The notes beneath the pieces were generated by a model that did no database searches, was not told the origin of the DNA, and saw only the letters and a list, made by a program, of their open reading frames with translations. Below, piece after piece: positions 32,184-41,830 of a stretch of 64,000 nt of DNA. The stretch lies in assembly GCA_023389155.1 (NCBI GenBank), contig JAEWEV010000033.1:1-64000 (forward strand), in the 5' to 3' direction. Source of the stretch: Pseudomonadota bacterium (GTDB taxonomy: Bacteria > Pseudomonadota > Gammaproteobacteria > Burkholderiales > Burkholderiaceae_B). The translations under genes and the position numbers were made by a program. The stretch's first letter is position 1. Every line of letters begins with the position of its first letter.

Positions 32184-35100
32184 TCAGAATAGATGCTTCA
32201 CGGCTTCGAGTGATCGCATCAGATCCAACCCATATCCACGCCATTGGTCAATGCCTGAATCTACGTCATGGATATATTCTGCAGTAAGCACCAGTTTGGG
32301 CGTACCCAGTTGGCGCATTGCATCGTTCACGGTATATGGGTTGGTGTAATTGCTCTCAAATGCAATTGGCCCATACGTCTGCAACGTCGTGATAAATGGC
32401 GAACGCACAGTCTCTTCGGCAATGTCGGTACGCTGCCAGATCGACCGTATCTGTGCTCTGGCTTCGGGGTTTGCCGTTGGCCATGAGTGAAAATCGATAT
32501 GCGCGTCGGCATTTGCGCCCAGGTCCGTCTGCCAGGCAGACATATACAGTGACGTGACATCAGAGGTATATTCGGTGTTGCCGAAAATACGGTTCATATC
32601 GATCATCGAATCCACATCAATGCGACGATATCCAGCCCACATGCACTGAGCATTGATGCGAGGGTACAGATAGAAGGTAAAGTTATCCCTTAGGCTCTGA
32701 CCTAATGGCGTAGGAGACAAAATGGCATTTACCGCGCCTTCGAACATGTAATGCCCGGGCTGTTCGTCCGGATGCACACCACTGGTCAGTACAGCAATGT
32801 GTGGCCCCGTCCCAACGCAGAACGCGTAGGCGTCTATTGCCGGGGCCGTTTTATCACCATGTATTTCCTTGGATGGCAGCGTGCCAATCCGGTAACCGTC
32901 AAGCGCACTTGGGGTTGGGCGAGTCAGACGGCTGGACATCCATTCACGGAACTTATTGTCATAGCGTTCGATGGAATAGTGAGGCATATGGAACAGATAC
33001 ACGGTGTCTGAGTCGAATGGTGCCTCGTTGCTGAACGTCCAGGTATTGGCCACATCGTCGTATACCATGTTGTCAAACAGATTCCAGTTGTCGCCATTCG
33101 GTTCCGTGCCCCATACCAGTCGCCAACGCGTGAATGTTTGAGGCGGCGCCCACTGGTTTGTGTTTGTGACAACTATTGCTGGCGTCCGTCCGTTGGCCCC
33201 CTTGATTCGTGCACCCAGATAGCCAGGATAGTTATTATCCAGCCCAGGCACATCGTTCCACGGCCGACCCCGCAATGTGACGGTATCGGGCGCGGTCGTT
33301 ACCGAGCCAGTCAGGTAATCACCACCCGCAAAATCCATGTCAACTGCCCAGGCTTGCGAGTTAAAGACGGGAAGGTCTTCGCGGTGAGTCATACCGTCAC
33401 CATCGCTCACGAAATACCAGTCGTGCAAAAACCGCTCGCTGATTGTCAATGCTGCGGCTTGGGCAGAAGTCACGCGCGGGATGCGTGCAACGTCAATTTC
33501 ACTGCGGTACGCGCGTTCCTGTACCTGTTCCACCAAATCGGCAAGATCAGCCGCAGGGACTGGCCCGGATCCGTTTTGCGGTAACGTGTCCAGAAACAGG
33601 ATCAACAACCTGGTGTTACCAGTCGTGCCTGATCCGGTCCATCTCACGAACGGCGTGAAATATTTCGCGTCAGCGGGTCCGGTGACCTCGGCGTCGGCAC
33701 CTGACTGCCCGACAGAAAACTTGTGTTCGGCCAGAGAGGCATCGAAATTATCGTAAGACTGCACAATCGTTTCTGGAGTTGACGACACCGTTTCATCGTT
33801 TTTGAACCAGGCGATACCGATTTCGACTTTGGTCGAGACGCCGCCCCACCTGCCGATGATGGCTCGTACATCGAACACCGGAATGGTTGCGCCGAGCGCT
33901 CCGATTGAGGTTAGGCGCCGCCGAGCAATCACACCGTCTGCCGTAGCTACGCGTGCGCCAATACCCGACCCGCCAGCGATTCGCGTAAATTCCGTCAACG
34001 CCGGCCTGTTGGTGATAGGACCACCAACGAGCGAAGCGGTAAAGGACGCTGAAGCGTCGACCACCCGAGACGGCACAAAGTCCACGGCGCTCTGTCCCGC
34101 TGCAACTTTTGCGTCAATATCTGGCGTAATAGTCTCGACAACATCCTCGACTATTTCTTCAATAGGGACGTTACCGCCAGCAGTATGCGGGTTGACATCC
34201 AGAAACTGAACCAGCATGCGTGTCTGTCCCATAATACCCGCGCCAGTCCACCGGATGAACGGGGTGAAATAGCGCGCATCCGAGGGACCAGTCACATCTG
34301 CATTCGCCCCGGACTGTCCAACCGTTGTTTCTACAGAGGCAAGAGGCGAGTTGAAGTTGTCATAGTCCTCGAGAACCGTCTCCGGCGTGCTACTCGCAGT
34401 CAGATCAGCCTTGAACCACGCAAAGCCCAACTCGACCTTTGTGATGGCTGCTGAGAGCCGGCCAAATACATACCGAACATCAAATATCGGATAAACCCCA
34501 TTGATAGCGCCGAACGAGGTCAGTTTGCGGCGTGCCAGCAATCCGTCAACAGTGAGCATGCGAGCAGATATGCCTGATCCACCCGGGTAGGCGACGTACT
34601 GGGACATTTCGGGTCGGTTGGTGAGCGCGCCACCGGCAAGCGTGTTCGTGAACGAGGCGGTAGCATCAGTCACGCGTGCGGGTGCGGCATCGAACACATT
34701 GAGCGCTGCTTGATTAAGACTCGCCGTCAATGCTGGGTCAATCAGGGACGCATCCGTAAGCCGCCGCACGATCGGTCTGGAAATTGCCGGGGAAGAGGTA
34801 ACCTCGCCCGCAGCCTTATCGATTCTGAATCTGACCCTGACTGCATTTGAGGGCGCTGTGAGCTGCGCATAACGGTCGGAGTATCCTGTACCGACATACC
34901 GCGCACCAATCTGGTCAGAGCGCACCAGCGTAGTCATTTCATGGTCTGAATACCAGTCAGCAAAGAGTGCGATATCTACCGTTCTCAGTTGCGTTCCAAT
35001 GCGTGTACCCATGTAGTAGCCCATGCCGGCTTCTATAGGCCAGGATGGCGTAATAATAGAACCAGCCTCGGACACTGGAGGATACACACTGTATATCCCA

Positions 35101-37559
35101 CGGTTTGGCGCAGCTGCACTTGATGGAGTAATCCGTCCAGGCAGACCGCTGTATAGTGCCGCGTTCGCGATATCTGCATCAGGGTAAATGTTGGACGTGT
35201 CACGATCAAGAATCCTCACGCTTTCCGCGATTGGCCCTACAGTACTATCAACGTACTTCCGGGTCGTGCTCGCATCATTGCGAACTTCATATCGTCCGTT
35301 CGGCTTAACCGTTAGCACACCGTCCTGAACTTGCTGCACCGTATCGAAATTCGCCGTATTGGTTGGCATACCCCAATAGAATCCGCCTCGCCATTCATAG
35401 GAGTCGCCAGCTTTGAGTGAAAACGGCTGAGCAGACGAGAACAGGCGCGGGTAGATTTTTCCGCTGCCGTCCGGATTTTCATAGAGTGGTTTGCTTGCCT
35501 CAGTAGAGGCGCGATCACCCACCCCGAAGAATGGATCAACCCAGGAGTTGAATTCTCCGGCGACAGCGTGCTTGATGGATACGCCATACACTTCTGGATA
35601 GGACGACTTGGGGCCTGAACTGATCGGCGTACCATCTACAATGTTCGCGCGCGCAGTCTGACTTGCACCCCAAAGCAGATACGATGCACCGCTTGCCATG
35701 CCTGCCATGTAGCATTGGCAAGCATTATCAGCCGTGAACTGAAGATCGAACAGCGCTTTGAGCTTTTTGCTAACAAACACGCCTTTGGGGCTGATGTTGA
35801 ATGATACGTACTCTTCTGCCGCTGACGTTTTGCTGATGGTGGTATTGGATGCCTGTACGTCCTGCTGAGTCAGGATATCGACAAATTTGCAGGTTTTATG
35901 AATATTGCGCGTTTGATCCAGACGGGTGCCATCTACGTAGATTTCCAGCAGCTTCATTTCAGAAGTGGGATCACCTGCAGTGTTTTCTGTGCCGTGCGAG
36001 CCACCGGTATACAGATTCGTTGGCGCTCCCGCATCCCCGCCTGTTACTCGGTTGAAGATCATTGGCCCGATAAAGTCGCTTGCCGCCTCTGTTCGAGACG
36101 TGAGTGGCGTATTCTGGACAGGGAAAATATTGTTCAGGACGTTCTTGTATGCATCATCAAAGCCAAAGCCCAGGATTGTGAACGTTTGGTTAACCGACTT
36201 GCGCTGATAGCGAACGTTGTACCATTTGGATCCAGATTTGTAGGCGACGATCAGCTTCTTAGAATCGGCATCCCAATCTACAAGACAATTGCCTTCTATC
36301 CATTCGCTATAGTCGCCAACCAAGTAGCACGATGGGTCAATGATGCTGTTAAAGCCGTTATTTGTAGCTGAGGAAGCATTAATTTGCGTACCATCTGCGG
36401 GCAATTTGTCTACATCAAAGGAGATTTTCATACGTGTCTGTGGGTCGTCTACACATGCAAATTCGAAGGTTTGAATGCCGCCCTTGATCCGGTCAGGAAC
36501 GAGTGCGGGGCTGGTCAGATAGGAAGTGATGACCTGCTCATAGCCTTCGGCGAGCCGATCTTTCGGGATGCGATAGATACTCACGCCATAGTTGGCCTCA
36601 CCACTGACAAGAACGCCGTTGCCGTAGTAGCCAAGACGATAAAAATAGTTATCGCGCGCATCAATCACCTGCGCGCCAACCAGACACGCTTTGAGGCTTG
36701 GGTTAATGTCCTGTGGTGCGGTGCCACCCCGCGTAACGGCAATCAACGGATAGTCCTTATTCGCGTTGATCGACAGAGAGTTTTCCGCAATCACGGACTT
36801 CAGGAAATAACAGTCAGGCGAGATAATGCTGTTGAAGCCGTTATGTGTAGGATTCAGCGATGTGACAAACTCACCATCGGCAGGCAATTGATCAACATCA
36901 ACCACCAACGTTAGGCGAACGCCGTCTGCAATCAGACCCGTGCGCATCTGAATACCGCCCGCAGCACGGTCAAACTGGAACCCCGGGGATGCGGAGGATG
37001 TCACCACTAGAGTCTGATTCGTCAAATCCGACATTGGCATTTTGTATACCGTGACGCCGTAGTTGCCACCATTTCCATTTGCGTAATAAGCAAGGCGGAA
37101 TGCAGTATCTGCCTCCACGCCTTCCAGACGAGCACCTACCAGCCCGGCTGACCAAACAGGGTGTACGTCACTCGGAGCGGTACCACCTCGCGAAACCGCC
37201 TTCATCGGGTAGTCTTTTCCCTTGTTGATCGTCAGGGAATCGAAACTCGTCAGGGGATCGATCGTCTTAACCCAAGCCGATCCAGACCAGAGGTACAGGC
37301 CGGCATCGGCGCCTTCGGTGACGCGAGCGGCCTGCCCTACTTTTGTTCCCGGCGCGGCATCCATTGCAGACTTTGATGTGTACACAAGTCCGGTCGCGGC
37401 AGACAATGCGGCCATCACACCGAACCATGTGGGAACCGATCCATTCAACCGCGTTGTAACGGTCAAATTGTTTGAATTAACAATCTCAGCCCAGGTATCT
37501 AGGTCGATTTCACCGTTGTTTAGCTTGTCGATAAAGCCTTGGATGTCAATGACGGCCAT
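32184..37559 (-). CDS. tail fibre/host-specificity protein with C-terminal M14 carboxypeptidase-like module
   Basis: A 1791-residue modular protein. The N-terminus (1-100) is a short head ending in YLWSGSAWVKT, like fibre attachment regions. Residues about 105-260 and 260-415 are a tandem repeat (KDYP, RGGTAP, NGFNSII). The middle part is unassigned. Residues about 960-1125 and 1165-1330 are a second tandem repeat (NRP, GQSGA, GPSDARYFTPFIRWTG). From about 1440 a beta-sandwich-like domain ends in MPHYSIERY (1525-1533). An M14 zinc-peptidase-like domain follows: HPDE (H1596, E1599), MNR (N1656, R1657), HIDFHS (H1691), TAEYIHD (E1761). Probably binds and trims a surface polymer (inference). Confidence 0.85.
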   Translation of the reverse strand: MAVIDIQGFIDKLNNGEIDLDTWAEIVNSNNLTVTTRLNGSVPTWFGVMAALSAATGLVYTSKSAMDAAPGTKVGQAARVTEGADAGLYLWSGSAWVKTIDPLTSFDSLTINKGKDYPMKAVSRGGTAPSDVHPVWSAGLVGARLEGVEADTAFRLAYYANGNGGNYGVTVYKMPMSDLTNQTLVVTSSASPGFQFDRAAGGIQMRTGLIADGVRLTLVVDVDQLPADGEFVTSLNPTHNGFNSIISPDCYFLKSVIAENSLSINANKDYPLIAVTRGGTAPQDINPSLKACLVGAQVIDARDNYFYRLGYYGNGVLVSGEANYGVSIYRIPKDRLAEGYEQVITSYLTSPALVPDRIKGGIQTFEFACVDDPQTRMKISFDVDKLPADGTQINASSATNNGFNSIIDPSCYLVGDYSEWIEGNCLVDWDADSKKLIVAYKSGSKWYNVRYQRKSVNQTFTILGFGFDDAYKNVLNNIFPVQNTPLTSRTEAASDFIGPMIFNRVTGGDAGAPTNLYTGGSHGTENTAGDPTSEMKLLEIYVDGTRLDQTRNIHKTCKFVDILTQQDVQASNTTISKTSAAEEYVSFNISPKGVFVSKKLKALFDLQFTADNACQCYMAGMASGASYLLWGASQTARANIVDGTPISSGPKSSYPEVYGVSIKHAVAGEFNSWVDPFFGVGDRASTEASKPLYENPDGSGKIYPRLFSSAQPFSLKAGDSYEWRGGFYWGMPTNTANFDTVQQVQDGVLTVKPNGRYEVRNDASTTRKYVDSTVGPIAESVRILDRDTSNIYPDADIANAALYSGLPGRITPSSAAAPNRGIYSVYPPVSEAGSIITPSWPIEAGMGYYMGTRIGTQLRTVDIALFADWYSDHEMTTLVRSDQIGARYVGTGYSDRYAQLTAPSNAVRVRFRIDKAAGEVTSSPAISRPIVRRLTDASLIDPALTASLNQAALNVFDAAPARVTDATASFTNTLAGGALTNRPEMSQYVAYPGGSGISARMLTVDGLLARRKLTSFGAINGVYPIFDVRYVFGRLSAAITKVELGFAWFKADLTASSTPETVLEDYDNFNSPLASVETTVGQSGANADVTGPSDARYFTPFIRWTGAGIMGQTRMLVQFLDVNPHTAGGNVPIEEIVEDVVETITPDIDAKVAAGQSAVDFVPSRVVDASASFTASLVGGPITNRPALTEFTRIAGGSGIGARVATADGVIARRRLTSIGALGATIPVFDVRAIIGRWGGVSTKVEIGIAWFKNDETVSSTPETIVQSYDNFDASLAEHKFSVGQSGADAEVTGPADAKYFTPFVRWTGSGTTGNTRLLILFLDTLPQNGSGPVPAADLADLVEQVQERAYRSEIDVARIPRVTSAQAAALTISERFLHDWYFVSDGDGMTHREDLPVFNSQAWAVDMDFAGGDYLTGSVTTAPDTVTLRGRPWNDVPGLDNNYPGYLGARIKGANGRTPAIVVTNTNQWAPPQTFTRWRLVWGTEPNGDNWNLFDNMVYDDVANTWTFSNEAPFDSDTVYLFHMPHYSIERYDNKFREWMSSRLTRPTPSALDGYRIGTLPSKEIHGDKTAPAIDAYAFCVGTGPHIAVLTSGVHPDEQPGHYMFEGAVNAILSPTPLGQSLRDNFTFYLYPRINAQCMWAGYRRIDVDSMIDMNRIFGNTEYTSDVTSLYMSAWQTDLGANADAHIDFHSWPTANPEARAQIRSIWQRTDIAEETVRSPFITTLQTYGPIAFESNYTNPYTVNDAMRQLGTPKLVLTAEYIHDVDSGIDQWRGYGLDLMRSLEAVKHLF

Positions 37560-37572
37560 TTTCGTTCTTCCA

Positions 37573-37600
37573 TAAAAAAAGCCACCTCGTAAGGTGGCTG
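37573..37600 (-). terminator. terminator between TipJ and fibre genes
   Basis: Minus strand: AGCCACC, loop TTACGA, GGTGGCT and seven T. Its 7-bp stem is identical to the hairpin at 54157-54181 before the capsid gene. Confidence 0.75.
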
Positions 37601-37616
37601 GTTGTGTATCTGATTT

Positions 37617-40475
37617 TCAGTACTGATTAATCGTTACCGTCTCGTCTGGGATCGGCTCGTAGTCCATGTCGTAATAGGCATCCAAATACATCGATCCCTT
37701 CACGTTGATGAATTCCGGGTCAGATGGGTCGATGTCATCGACGATGTAATACTGGCTTGGCCGGTCAATATCGGCGGCAAAGCTGTACATCGTCCGGATT
37801 CCGTCCAATCGGTTTTGATCGGAGACGATTGGCTCACTCGGCAGGTTTGCGAGCACGACCTCTTTATCCGTATCCCCCGGCGTACACTCGATTGACTCCA
37901 ACGAGCCATTGCGGCGCACCAGCACGATGTAATGCGTTGCCCCGGGCGTCCATACGACAGACTGCGACAACGTCAACACCAGACCGGAAACGCCCACCAC
38001 CTCCCCATCATTTGACTGAAAGGTCGTGTTATCGACAGATGCCATCATTGCACCGGGCGCGAGCATACGAGCATCACTTGTCGCGCCGAATTCGGTCACC
38101 TGCTGCTGCATCATGAGCTTGCGGTATTCTCGATTGGCCCGAAGCCATGCCTTTGCAAAGCCGGTAAAGCCCGGGATCTCGAAAGGTTTGAGCTTCGTGT
38201 AGTTACCGTCTGTCGGCAGAATGATGGTCTCTGTTCTATAAGGAGAGCCAACGGACGTTGGGCTGATGTACTTAAATTCGATGCCGTCATATCCATCGCT
38301 ATGCATCGCTCGGGTCACCACATCCGAACCGGGTTTCTTGTTCCGGTGAGTAAAAAGCATGGTCGGCGCATCCACCCGAACGTCCGGTTCAAACCGAACC
38401 TTCCCGTACGCCCGATATGAAGTCATGCTGGCTGCATCTGTAATCAGTGCGATATGGTTCTCTACCGACATTTCTGTGTCGTCAAACGTGTAGTCACAGG
38501 TAGGCAGATCAGGGTGTATGTTCGCCAATGCATCACTAGCCAGAACCAGTGAATCCATATCGATCTCACTGACAGGCCGATTACCTATAAATCGATCGGT
38601 ATAGACAAAAGGGATAATGTCCCGTATCAATCTGGAGGCGGCAATCACGCCCGACACGTGCCGACCCGTATTGTCAATAACACCTGAGAACTCTTTGGTT
38701 AGCGGCTCGTAAAGCGGAATCTTGCGAGACGCCACCATATTCAGTTGCCGCTCGCCCAGCGCGGTCGCCTGCCGGGTGAATTCGGTCTTTGTCTGGATGA
38801 TCGTCAGATCGCCGAAGTCAGATTGCAGGATGTTCGAAAGCGCGTATACGGACTCCAAAGTCACTTCGTCCACGGTGGCGCCATCGCGGTCATAATCGTA
38901 GTTGCTGGAACGGCGAAACCGGATTCGATGTGGCTGTACTGCCCAGTCTGTGATCTCCAGCATCTGGCCGCGCATGCCTTTTGTCGCGCCTCCGACAACG
39001 GTAGTTACTGTCGTAATACTTCCTGTGGGTGCGAGCGTATTGGGGTCAAGCAATTGCTGCTGCATCTGCACTGTCGTGGTGATATACTGCAATCCGCTCT
39101 CACCATCGTCGTAATACATGCCGCCGTTGGCTGTGTAGTTCGCAATAACGCCTGAAAGGTTCCGGTCAGGCAGTGTCATCCAGTCCGTCCACTCGGTAGC
39201 GCCTTCCCGCTGAATTCGAGCGACAATCTGCTCGTCACCAACCCATGTCGTATCATCGATGACGATATAGCTATCCCCTACTTCCAGCACGTTATAGGTG
39301 CCATTCTTCGCGGATATCGGCGCCGGAATATAAGGACGGGTCAGTGTGGCTGACTGCGTGCTGCTGATGGCAAGGCTTTGTGTAACGAAAATCTTGTTGC
39401 TGAGGATCGACGCTACGGTGTACGTCCCATTTAGCCCTGAATCGGCCAGCACATAACCCGTAACATTGATCGTATCGCCTACCAGGATCCCGCTCGGTGT
39501 CAAAGCCAGCGTGAACGAATCTTCAACGTTGCTTGATTGCACTATCGAAAAAGACACCGCCGGCCTGTCTGGCCCCGCTGCATCACTTATAGTTACCTGA
39601 TCACCAACAAGGAAAATCTCGGAGAAATTCGCCATGCCATCTTGATTGACCTGCGTAATCGAGCTGTAGATCGGGCTTTCATCATTCCCGGGTTCGTTAA
39701 AGCGATAGCCCGAACGTACCGTGTTCGGTAACTGCACCTGATTCGGGGCTTTCAGGACGATGGAATCCGCTTGCTCGCATTTCCTTGCCTGATATGCCGT
39801 CTCGTTCCAAGATGTGTCACCCACGGTCATATAAGGCGTTGCTCCGTTCATGGGAGTCTCAAACGGCTGATAAAACTTCGCAGACGCGCCGGAGATATCC
39901 GACAACAAGGTATCGGCCTCTTTCACGTCCGTAATGTCGTAATATCCTCGGCCAACGCAGTACAACCCGACTTCGTATCGAACCTGTTTGTTGTTGTCGA
40001 TCTTCGTGTACGTGGGCGCCAGCATGGCCGGCACAGACAGAACCTTGCCCACGATATCTTCGATGCGCTCCAAGTACCGCGCCTTGTTCGACCGATCCGA
40101 CAGACTGTTGTTATCCGATGCCTGTCCGCGATCCACATTATCGGCAGCAGCGACTTTCTTCTTCGCCATCGTGATAGCCACAGCAGCGGCCACGAGCGCA
40201 ACAATAACGGCACCAACCGTCCACGGATCACCCGGACTTTCCAGCACTGTGATGTATTCGTAGTCCGTGCAAAGCAGCCCTTCTTCCGAAGTCGGATCAC
40301 GCGGATCGAGCGGGATTACCGTTTCAAGCGATGGTTCGCCGTGGCTAATAAGCAGATGCTTGCCAGTGGGATGGCGCTCGCCATAGTGATCGAGCAAGAA
40401 TTCAGCCGCGCACGAGTATTCCATCTCCGTGAACTTAGTTTTGTCCATCGGATCATTGAAGAGATGTACTTTCAT
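37617..40475 (-). CDS. tail tip/host specificity protein J (TipJ family)
   Basis: A 952-residue central tail-tip protein, related to lambda gpJ. A short ubiquitin-like start is followed by a hydrophobic segment (VGAVIVALVAAAVAITMA, about 87-105), a Lys-rich stretch, and the long beta-rich hub region with SRKIPLYEP, FDDTEMSVENHIALITDAA and GIEFKYISP. The stop is followed by a terminator; the start overlaps the NlpC-like gene by ATGA. It probably forms the hub to which the 1791-residue fibre attaches. Confidence 0.85.
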   Translation of the reverse strand: MKVHLFNDPMDKTKFTEMEYSCAAEFLLDHYGERHPTGKHLLISHGEPSLETVIPLDPRDPTSEEGLLCTDYEYITVLESPGDPWTVGAVIVALVAAAVAITMAKKKVAAADNVDRGQASDNNSLSDRSNKARYLERIEDIVGKVLSVPAMLAPTYTKIDNNKQVRYEVGLYCVGRGYYDITDVKEADTLLSDISGASAKFYQPFETPMNGATPYMTVGDTSWNETAYQARKCEQADSIVLKAPNQVQLPNTVRSGYRFNEPGNDESPIYSSITQVNQDGMANFSEIFLVGDQVTISDAAGPDRPAVSFSIVQSSNVEDSFTLALTPSGILVGDTINVTGYVLADSGLNGTYTVASILSNKIFVTQSLAISSTQSATLTRPYIPAPISAKNGTYNVLEVGDSYIVIDDTTWVGDEQIVARIQREGATEWTDWMTLPDRNLSGVIANYTANGGMYYDDGESGLQYITTTVQMQQQLLDPNTLAPTGSITTVTTVVGGATKGMRGQMLEITDWAVQPHRIRFRRSSNYDYDRDGATVDEVTLESVYALSNILQSDFGDLTIIQTKTEFTRQATALGERQLNMVASRKIPLYEPLTKEFSGVIDNTGRHVSGVIAASRLIRDIIPFVYTDRFIGNRPVSEIDMDSLVLASDALANIHPDLPTCDYTFDDTEMSVENHIALITDAASMTSYRAYGKVRFEPDVRVDAPTMLFTHRNKKPGSDVVTRAMHSDGYDGIEFKYISPTSVGSPYRTETIILPTDGNYTKLKPFEIPGFTGFAKAWLRANREYRKLMMQQQVTEFGATSDARMLAPGAMMASVDNTTFQSNDGEVVGVSGLVLTLSQSVVWTPGATHYIVLVRRNGSLESIECTPGDTDKEVVLANLPSEPIVSDQNRLDGIRTMYSFAADIDRPSQYYIVDDIDPSDPEFINVKGSMYLDAYYDMDYEPIPDETVTINQY

Positions 40476-40840
40476 TTGACGCGCCAGTTTTGAAACGGTT
40501 TCTTGAATTCGTCTTGCAAGGTGCTAGGCGGCTGATACCAGACCCCTGAAGGCAGAGCGTGCAGAATCCTTCCTTTCCACCAGATGCCGATGTGGTGATA
40601 GTCCATGCGCTCACACCGAGCCATCAGCACCATGTCGTAGTCTTGTGGGGTATCGACCTGCTCCGCCCAGCCCGGTGCGCCGTGAATGGCAATCCGGAAG
40701 GCAGTGGCGATCTTTTCGTGGTCGGCGCAGTCCGGTGAGAAATCCGGTAGTGCAACCCCACGGTCAAACAGGACGTGCGCCACCAGGCGCCAGCAAGGCG
40801 GATTTCGGTAGCTGGTTGACTGATACTTGCGTACGTTCAC
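40472..40840 (-). CDS. tail tip assembly peptidase, NlpC/P60-like
   Basis: A 122-residue protein with NPPCWRLVAHVLFDR containing the candidate catalytic Cys and HHIGIWWKGRILHAL supplying His, as in the NlpC/P60 half of lambda gpK. It lacks the JAB half of gpK. It is expected to nick peptidoglycan during DNA entry or help tail-tip assembly. It overlaps both neighbours by ATGA. Confidence 0.75.
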   Translation of the reverse strand: MNVRKYQSTSYRNPPCWRLVAHVLFDRGVALPDFSPDCADHEKIATAFRIAIHGAPGWAEQVDTPQDYDMVLMARCERMDYHHIGIWWKGRILHALPSGVWYQPPSTLQDEFKKPFQNWRVK

Positions 40841-41337
40841 AGGAACCCCCGGATCGAGGAAATATCCCGTGGCGAGTAAGTTCGTCCGGTGGCTGTCTTA
40901 TTCATCCGTGGTGGCGCGATACTGAATGAAGCTGCCCCCCGCGTGTAGGCGATCTTCTCCAAATCCAACTCGACCTCAGTAAGCGGCGACGCCAGATCAT
41001 TCGACAAGAACTCGCGCAACGTCACCTTGACCATCTCCTTGTCACCGAACGGAATACGCTTTAATTCGTTGCGAAACTCGTCCTGCCGGTCAGTCATATC
41101 GAACGACATCGTGTAATCCTGATCCAGCGTGTTATCCGACTTTGCCAGTTCGATCAGAAAGTTCGTCGGCTCGTGCTCGCGCATTTCCCCCGCAGCCCAC
41201 GCCGTCACCGGAAAGCCGTTGTTGCAGCAGTAGCGGATTCGGGTCAGCTTGGAATGCGCAATCTGGCACGTGACAATACGCCGTACGGTCTGGGGAGCCG
41301 AAGCCAGCCAGACGCGAAGTTCTTCTCGGGTGATCAT
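40837..41337 (-). CDS. DUF1833 minor tail protein
   Basis: A 166-residue protein resembling phage DUF1833 members (YTMSFDMTDRQDEFRNEL, LREFLSNDL). It occupies the gpL place between the tape measure and the tip peptidase. Several Cys are present, but no clear metal cluster can be assigned. Confidence 0.72.
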   Translation of the reverse strand: MITREELRVWLASAPQTVRRIVTCQIAHSKLTRIRYCCNNGFPVTAWAAGEMREHEPTNFLIELAKSDNTLDQDYTMSFDMTDRQDEFRNELKRIPFGDKEMVKVTLREFLSNDLASPLTEVELDLEKIAYTRGAASFSIAPPRMNKTATGRTYSPRDISSIRGFL

Positions 41338-41828
41338 TCGTTCAGCGCCTGTACGTCATAGTTGGCGGAGATTTCCAGACGCTTGAGCAACCGGTTCAGA
41401 TTCGGGTTCGTGTACTGCAATTCCCATGCCGCCAGGATCTCCAGCGATTCCTCGTCGCTGAACTGGTACACCTCTGGCTCTACGTCCACTGTGAATGACA
41501 CATCCGTGCCTAAACCGACCCTGTTCGTGCTATAGGAATCCGGAACGATGTTGACCAAGTGGTCATTCATTCCCAGACCAGTATCAATCGGGCAAACGAA
41601 CTGTTCCGCCCCTTTTCTGATCATCTTGAAGAAATGCGACCACACAGCCATTTCTTCCTCAGTCAAGCGCAGAGTCAGAGCAATCTGCATAACACCGCCG
41701 TCCCACGCCAGCGCATAGCGGGGATATCCGCCTTCAATTTCTGTACGCGACACCCCGCCCGGTCCGGAACCGGAATACGCCGAGATAATCGGGCAGAAAC
41801 CAGAAGGCAAACGTAGTGGATCGGCCAT
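41334..41828 (-). CDS. minor tail protein
   Basis: A 164-residue protein with beta-rich, tail-like composition (GGVMQIALTLRLTEEEMAVW, FVCPIDTGLG). Position directly after the tape measure matches lambda gpM-type distal tail proteins. No specific family was recognised. Confidence 0.65.
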   Translation of the reverse strand: MADPLRLPSGFCPIISAYSGSGPGGVSRTEIEGGYPRYALAWDGGVMQIALTLRLTEEEMAVWSHFFKMIRKGAEQFVCPIDTGLGMNDHLVNIVPDSYSTNRVGLGTDVSFTVDVEPEVYQFSDEESLEILAAWELQYTNPNLNRLLKRLEISANYDVQALNE

Positions 41829-41830
41829 GA

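Noticed and set aside
33802..34209. Plus-strand frames inside the fibre gene
   Set aside because: They mirror the repeated fibre modules; the minus-strand frame is continuous over 5.4 kb with clear repeats and motifs.
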